In this document: one piece after another, positions 30,740-32,641 of the stretch
Layout: each line of letters begins with the position of its first letter
Numbering within the stretch: the first letter of the stretch is position 1
Origin: Burkholderiales bacterium
GTDB lineage: Bacteria; Pseudomonadota; Gammaproteobacteria; Burkholderiales; Ga0077523
NCBI GenBank assembly: GCA_019745565.1
Contig: JAIESW010000088.1
Span: 1-32,641 of the forward strand
DNA: 32,641 nucleotides
Direction of reading: 5' to 3'
Program-made: the position numbers and the translations under genes
The notes under the pieces: model-generated
What the model was told of the DNA's origin: nothing
The model's database searches: none
What the model saw: the letters and a program-made list of their open reading frames with translations, nothing else

Positions 30740-32062
30740 ATGGAAGACCACGCGGATCAGCCGTTCGTGCCCTGGTTCCGGGCCGCGGCACCCTACATCC
30801 ATGCTTTCCGCGGGCGCACGTTCGTCGTGGCATTCGGCGGTGAGGTGGTGGCCGACGGCAAGTTCGTCGCGCTGACCCACGATCTCAACCTGCTCGCCGC
30901 CCTCGGCGTGCGGTTGGTGCTGGTGCACGGCGCCCGCACCCAGATCGAGGAACGATTGAAACGCCGCAACGCCGAGATCCGCTACGTGCACGACATGCGC
31001 GTCACCGACGAAGCCGCGCTCGCCGACGTGAAGGAAGCCACGGGGCGCGTGCGCATGGAGATCGAGGCGCTGCTGTCCATGGGCTTGCCGGGTTCGCCGA
31101 TGGCAAACGCCACCATCCGCGTGGGCGGCGGCAACTTCGTGGTCGCACGTCCCGTGGGCGTGGTGGACGGCGTGGACATGCAGTACACCGGCGAGGTCCG
31201 GAAGGTGCACGCCGACGCGATCGCGCGGCGGCTCGACGCCGGCGAACTCGTGCTGCTGTCCTCGCTCGGGTTCTCGCCCACCGGCGAGATCTTCAACCTG
31301 ACGCTCGAGGACGTCGCGGCCCAGGTGGCCATGGCGCTCGGGGCCGACAAGCTGGTGTTCCTGATGGACGAACCGGGCGTGCCGACGGGCAAGGGCGACC
31401 TGCAGCGCGAGCTCACCGTGTCCGACGCCGAGCGCATCATGAAGAAGGGCAAGCGCAAGCCCGGTGCCGATGCCAGACTGTATCTGCCGTTCGCGGCCCG
31501 CGCGTGCCGCGGCGGGGTGAAGCGCGCCCATCTGATCAGCCGCCATCAGGATGGCGCTCTGCTGCTCGAGCTGTTCACCCACAAGGGCGTCGGGACCATG
31601 GTGACGCAGGATCCGCTCGAGCAGATCCGTCCGGCCAGCATCGACGACGTGGGCGGTGTCCTGCGCCTCATCGAACCGCTGGAAGCCGACGGCACGCTGG
31701 TCAAGCGCTCGCGCGAGCTGCTCGAGATCGAGATCGACCGCTTCATGGTGGTGGAACACGACGGTCTGCTGGTCGGTTGCGCGGCACTCTATCCGTTCAA
31801 GTCCGAGGCGGCGGCGGAGTTCGCCTGCCTCGCCGTGCATCCCGACTATCGCGGATTCGGCGCGGGCGAACGGCTGCTGCAGGAGATCGAGGCGAATGCC
31901 AGGAAGGCAAAGTTCAAGCGGCTGTTCGTCCTCACCACCCGCGCATCCCACTGGTTCATCGAACAGGGCTTCACCGAAGCCGGCGTCGATCGCCTGCCGC
32001 GCGCGCGTCAGCAGCTCTACAACTTCCAGCGCCGGTCGAAGGTGCTGATGAAAGTTCTCTAG
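30740..32062 (+). CDS. argA: Amino-acid N-acetyltransferase (N-acetylglutamate synthase)
   Basis: First step of arginine synthesis: acetyl-CoA + glutamate to N-acetylglutamate; 440 aa, matching E. coli ArgA (443). The N-terminal amino-acid-kinase-like domain (about 20-285) carries the arginine-regulatory site, with VLVHGARTQIEERL, RVGGGNFVVARPVGVVDG, LSSLGFSPTGEIFN and KLVFLMDEPGV. The C-terminal GNAT acetyltransferase domain (about 295-440) has CLAVHPDYRGFGAGERLL (acetyl-CoA loop RGFGAG) and LTTRASHWFIEQGF. Start ATG 30740, 41 nt after the SDR stop, has no obvious Shine-Dalgarno. Arginine feedback is expected from the family. Confidence 0.95.
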   Translation: MEDHADQPFVPWFRAAAPYIHAFRGRTFVVAFGGEVVADGKFVALTHDLNLLAALGVRLVLVHGARTQIEERLKRRNAEIRYVHDMRVTDEAALADVKEATGRVRMEIEALLSMGLPGSPMANATIRVGGGNFVVARPVGVVDGVDMQYTGEVRKVHADAIARRLDAGELVLLSSLGFSPTGEIFNLTLEDVAAQVAMALGADKLVFLMDEPGVPTGKGDLQRELTVSDAERIMKKGKRKPGADARLYLPFAARACRGGVKRAHLISRHQDGALLLELFTHKGVGTMVTQDPLEQIRPASIDDVGGVLRLIEPLEADGTLVKRSRELLEIEIDRFMVVEHDGLLVGCAALYPFKSEAAAEFACLAVHPDYRGFGAGERLLQEIEANARKAKFKRLFVLTTRASHWFIEQGFTEAGVDRLPRARQQLYNFQRRSKVLMKVL

Positions 32063-32190
32063 CGGTGCGAGCCACCCGGCGAGGGGTCCCGCTTCAGCGG
32101 GGATCGACGGCCGGGCGAGTCATCGCTGCGACGCCGACGCGCGACGACATGAATGACCACCCCGGCGGTCCGGAAGCCAGGCGGAGGGCG

Positions 32191-32358
32191 ATGCCCAGCG
32201 CTCCGCGGTGGTTGCGAGCGGCCACGCTGGCGCTGCTGGCGGCGGCCCCGCCATCCCGCGCACCTGCCGATGCCGAGCCGCAGGCGCGCGACCCCTACGC
32301 CCAGGAGCATCGCCGGCTGCTGAACGAGACGTCCGGGACGAAACCCTCGAGTCCATGA
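32191..32358 (+). CDS. Small exported protein preceding a membrane sensor
   Basis: About 55 aa from ATG 32191 (GGAGG 3 nt upstream), or 69 aa from ATG 32149. It opens with a signal-like segment (RWLRAATLALLAAAPPS) followed by about 25 polar residues (QARDPYAQEHRRLLNE). I recognise no family. Its TGA overlaps the ATG of the next gene (ATGA at 32355-32358), so it is likely translated with that sensor and may be an accessory exported peptide. Codon bias resembles its neighbours. A short GC stem (CCCGC-TTCA-GCGGG near 32088-32101) lies upstream. Confidence 0.45.
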   Translation: MPSAPRWLRAATLALLAAAPPSRAPADAEPQARDPYAQEHRRLLNETSGTKPSSP

Positions 32359-32641
32359 ACGAGCTGCGCCGATCGCTGCGCTTCAGACTGGTGCTGGCGG
32401 CCGTCGTGGTGGAAGTGCTCGCGCTCCTGCTGCTGGTCGGCAATTCCATCCGCATCAATCGTGCGGCGCTCGTCGACCAGGCGGAAACCTGGGCACGCAG
32501 CACTGCACCGCTGCTGAACGCTGCGCTCGCCGTGCCGCTCGCCCAGCGCGACTACGCCACCGTTCAGGAAGTGCTGACCGAGATCCGATCCGATCAGGCG
32601 CTCTCCTATCTCGTGCTGACCGATCGCGCCGGGTCGGTGGT
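32355..32641 (+). CDS. Membrane sensor protein, N-terminal part (cut by window end)
   Basis: The frame starts at ATG 32355 and is open to the end of the window (95 codons). It begins MNELRRSLRFRLVLAA and has one strong membrane helix (about 11-29, VLAAVVVEVLALLLLVG), followed by a periplasmic-looking segment with helical QAETWARSTAPLLNAALAVP and VQEVLTEIRSDQALSYLVL, a layout typical of extracellular sensor domains in histidine kinases or diguanylate cyclases. The output domain is outside the window, so the class cannot be assigned. Translation is coupled to the small exported protein by ATGA. Confidence 0.7.
   Translation, partial: MNELRRSLRFRLVLAAVVVEVLALLLLVGNSIRINRAALVDQAETWARSTAPLLNAALAVPLAQRDYATVQEVLTEIRSDQALSYLVLTDRAGSV

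Noticed and set aside
32063..32148. Terminator after argA
   Set aside because: A 5-bp CCCGC/GCGGG stem is present, but no T tract follows, so the evidence is too weak.

Overview
The window is high-GC DNA from what is most likely an environmental betaproteobacterium. The main reason is the minus-strand run ilvB-ilvH-ilvC-psd-pssA-leuA, a gene order I know from Betaproteobacteria. ArgA, RsmE, RlmJ, type II NADH dehydrogenase and FadB2x-type SDR proteins fit that placement. No rRNA, tRNA, CRISPR array, intact insertion sequence or phage gene was seen.

Layout. 1-3902 (+): the 3' part of a GltS-type glutamate symporter, then a Spy/CpxP-like periplasmic protein with an OmpR-family regulator and a histidine kinase; a CpxR-like box lies in front of the Spy-like gene. 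4189-7420 (+): a short upstream reading frame, a Kef-type antiporter overlapping a GCS2 (YbdK-type) carboxylate-amine ligase, and rlmJ. 7579-10206 (-): a UxaA/GarD-family dehydratase and a quinone oxidoreductase. 10207-11749: a lower-GC strip with decayed accessory genes: a hicB 3' remnant, a DUF6933-like gene and a truncated hicA. 11750-12499 (-): an SDR. 12525-19679 (-): type II NADH dehydrogenase followed by a complete HME-RND tripartite efflux pump (outer membrane factor, adaptor, transporter). 19817-21100 (+), divergent from that block: a Ser/Thr kinase fused to a C-terminal cyclic-nucleotide-binding-like domain. 21282-28005 (-): leuA, a candidate leucine-rich leader ORF, pssA, psd, ilvC, ilvH and ilvB. 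28181-29026 (-): an inositol-monophosphatase-family gene. 29090-32641 (+): rsmE, an SDR, argA, a small exported protein and the start of a membrane sensor cut by the window edge.

How genes work together. Four blocks look co-transcribed from spacing and overlaps: the Cpx-like envelope-stress set (8-9 nt gaps); antiporter-ligase (ATGA overlap); NADH dehydrogenase-efflux pump (TGATG overlap at the first junction); and the branched-chain amino acid/phospholipid block (TGATG overlap psd/pssA). Three copies of a twin-hairpin repeat of about 96-131 bp sit at gene borders at 7.4, 16.7 and 23.1 kb.

No clearly new defence or mobile system was found. The points that most deserve a second look are the CNB-kinase beside the NADH dehydrogenase/efflux operon, the leucine-rich frame with its own promoter upstream of leuA, the CpxR-like box, the twin-hairpin repeat family and the hicAB remnants.
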